From CAYGZQ01 sp964354375 [NCBI: uncultured Planctomycetota bacterium] (GTDB lineage Bacteria > JAJVIF01 > JAPKYR01), in the NCBI GenBank assembly GCA_964354375.1, contig CAYGZQ010000109.1, positions 1-7,375 of the forward strand: DNA of 7,375 bases, given 5' to 3'. The notes below the pieces were generated by a model that had not been told where the DNA came from, searched no databases, and saw nothing but the letters and a program-made list of their open reading frames with translations. Made by a program: the position numbers and the translations under genes. Of this stretch, positions 5,965-7,375 are shown one piece after another; positions within the stretch are counted from its first letter, which is position 1; each line of letters opens with the position of its first letter.

Positions 5965-7245
5965 ATGGACAGCGTCCCCACAGCGAACCCCCCGCTGATC
6001 TTCATATCGACCGGCGACCTGTCCGGCGACATGCACGCCGCCCATCTTGTCGTGCGCATGAGACAGGACTGGGCGAAACTCCATCCGGAGAACCCCGAGC
6101 TGCGGTTCGCCGCCGCCGGGTCAAGCCATCTGAGGGACGCCGGGGTCGAAATCTGGGAGGACTCCACTTTCTGGGGAGCGATAGGCATTTTCGAAGGGAT
6201 GAAAATCCTCCCGAGGCTTCTGAGAGCAAAGAGCAGGCTTGTCAGGCGGATTCGAAAAGAGAAGCCGTCGCTCGTGATAACGGTGGATTACCGTTCTCTC
6301 AACATGTCGCTTCTGAAGGATATTCGCAGGCGTCCGGACGGAACGATCCAGCCCGCCGCGTACTATATCTCTCCCGTGCTCTGGTGGAAGCCCGGCGAGA
6401 CGGTCGAGCACAAGGCGATCGACAGAGCGGTCGACACGCTGAAAAAGATCCCCGGCGCAAAGAGGAGAGGCGTGCGTGACCGATTCGAGGCCATGGCGGA
6501 GCTTGTCGACCTCGCCCTCGTCGCGTACCCGTTCAGCCTTGATGCCTACGAGCGCGCGGGAGTGAACTACCGATTCATAGGTCATCCCCTGGGCCAGATC
6601 GCTCTGCAAGCTGCGGAAGAGCGCAAGTACCTGAGCCGGTACGCGAAGGAGATCCAGGGAAAGCGGCTCGTCGGTATCGCACCGGGCAGCAGGCTTCACG
6701 AGCTCAGATTCCACATGCCCGTGCTGAGGGAGCTTGTCGACCGCCTCGGCAAACGATACCCCAACTTGTGGCTGTACTGCCCGATCCCGAGCCCGAGGCT
6801 GGAAGGTCCGATAAGGGAGGGCTTCGGGTTCTCGGCGAAGAAGATCACGTTCGTTCCCGACGACTGCTACGATCTCATGGCGGCGAGCGACCTTCTGATC
6901 GTCAAGTCGGGGACCAGCGTACAGCTTGCGCTTCTTCTCGCGGTCCCCGCGGTGACCTTCTACAAGATCGCAAACGACTGGATGGTGAAACTGGGGAGAC
7001 GGATGTTCCAGGAGCTTCCGTACTATGCGTTCCCCAATCTCCTAGCGGGAAAAGAGGTCATACCTGAGTTCAATCAATCGAGGTTCAACCTGGCGAATCT
7101 TTACGTCGCGTGCACGGAGCTTCTGGACGATCCCGCCGTGGCGGGTCACATGCGCGCTGAATTGGCCGAGCTGAGGAAGCGCACGATGGGTGACGATCCG
7201 ATCGGTGTTGCCTCAAGGGAGTTGTGCAGCCTCGTCGAGATGTAG
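5965..7245 (+). CDS. lpxB: Lipid-A-disaccharide synthase LpxB, divergent
   Basis: LpxB is a GT19 glycosyltransferase at the inner face of the inner membrane. It joins UDP-diacylglucosamine to lipid X to form the beta-1,6 disaccharide. The 426-residue product aligns with E. coli LpxB along its length: TGDLSGD (16-22), VITVDYRSLN (104-113, Asp108 matching Asp98), YISPVLWW (134-141), FIGHPL (204-209), APGSRLHEL (239-247), KSGTSVQLALLLAVP (314-328) and PNLLAGKE (357-364). Three usual residues differ. Asp18 replaces the Glu of GEASGD, RSLN replaces PDFN, and Leu321 replaces the Glu after SGT. About 25 extra residues lie between WW and the AYPF strand (about 142-187). The ATG is chosen because the first beta strand starts ten residues later. 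No ribosome site is visible before it, where the inverted-repeat element ends. Activity is likely but not proven, given the altered motifs. Confidence 0.88.
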   Translation: MDSVPTANPPLIFISTGDLSGDMHAAHLVVRMRQDWAKLHPENPELRFAAAGSSHLRDAGVEIWEDSTFWGAIGIFEGMKILPRLLRAKSRLVRRIRKEKPSLVITVDYRSLNMSLLKDIRRRPDGTIQPAAYYISPVLWWKPGETVEHKAIDRAVDTLKKIPGAKRRGVRDRFEAMAELVDLALVAYPFSLDAYERAGVNYRFIGHPLGQIALQAAEERKYLSRYAKEIQGKRLVGIAPGSRLHELRFHMPVLRELVDRLGKRYPNLWLYCPIPSPRLEGPIREGFGFSAKKITFVPDDCYDLMAASDLLIVKSGTSVQLALLLAVPAVTFYKIANDWMVKLGRRMFQELPYYAFPNLLAGKEVIPEFNQSRFNLANLYVACTELLDDPAVAGHMRAELAELRKRTMGDDPIGVASRELCSLVEM

Positions 7246-7309
7246 CCCGGGAACCCGCGTCGCTGCAATCTTGACTCAAGTCGTCGCGTGCCGAAAGCGG
7301 GTTCCCGGG
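7246..7309 (+). repeat. 13-bp perfect inverted repeat directly after the lpxB stop
   Basis: CCCGGGAACCCGC (7246-7258) starts on the base after the TAG stop and pairs perfectly with GCGGGTTCCCGGG (7297-7309) around a 38-base loop. The loop holds a small palindrome, CTTGA-C-TCAAG (7270-7280). The following bases (TCTCGATG) are not T-rich, so this is not a typical intrinsic terminator. It could still block 3' decay or act in Rho-dependent ending. Confidence 0.75.
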
Positions 7310-7338
7310 TCTCGATGTCCGCAATAATCCCGGGAACC
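7300..7338 (+). repeat. Second, mutually exclusive 10-bp hairpin sharing an arm with the previous one
   Basis: GGTTCCCGGG (7300-7309), the right arm of the preceding hairpin, also pairs perfectly with a third arm, CCCGGGAACC (7329-7338), around a 19-base loop. The three arms therefore alternate in orientation, and only one pairing can form at a time. This is what a cluster of palindromic extragenic repeats looks like. The rest of the window (7339-7375) shows nothing I can assign. Confidence 0.65.
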
Positions 7339-7375
7339 TGTTTCGTCCAGATCGTGCGAAAGTCATCGCGATGCT

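Overview
The window carries a block of outer-membrane (OM) biogenesis and lipid A genes from a diderm (lipopolysaccharide-making), GC-rich bacterium. All genes are on the + strand and most are tightly packed. The lpxD-lpxA-oxidoreductase-lpxB order, the divergent LpxB and the absence of fabZ and lpxC from the cluster do not match the enterobacterial arrangement. I infer an uncultured or deep-branching diderm lineage, but the sequence alone does not fix the phylum.

Layout. (1) Positions 3-1310 hold the 3' part of an exported protein with repeated alpha/beta units and a beta-rich C-terminus, probably an envelope or OM protein. (2) 1346-1819 is an OmpH/Skp-type periplasmic chaperone. (3) 1828-2769 is an unrecognised membrane-anchored or secreted helical protein. 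(4) 2773-3807 is lpxD. (5) 3820-4665 is lpxA, with an extra acidic C-terminal tail whose DNA contains a terminator-like hairpin. (6) 4753-5739 is a Gfo/Idh/MocA oxidoreductase, at the position occupied in some bacteria by gnnA, the UDP-GlcNAc 3-dehydrogenase; no gnnB aminotransferase follows. (7) 5740-5964 is non-coding and holds a 183-bp inverted-repeat element with a hairpin at each end. (8) 5965-7245 is a divergent lpxB. (9) 7246-7375 is non-coding and holds three alternating copies of a CCCGGGAACC palindrome arm.

How the genes fit together. LpxA and LpxD would add the ester/amide-linked and then the amide-linked hydroxyacyl chains to the UDP-glucosamine precursor, and LpxB would join two units into the lipid A disaccharide. 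The oxidoreductase may oxidise the 3-position of the UDP-sugar before LpxA acts, giving an N-linked acyl chain if a transaminase is encoded elsewhere. Skp and the first gene would serve OM protein traffic. LpxC and FabZ, needed between LpxA and LpxD and for hydroxyacyl-ACP dehydration respectively, must lie outside the window.

The most unusual object is the element at 5772-5954. Its two 39-nt ends are inverted copies of each other, each end folds into its own hairpin, and a base pair in that hairpin has changed on both sides between the copies (G-C versus C-G). This suggests a REPIN- or MITE-like mobile palindrome inserted directly in front of lpxB.
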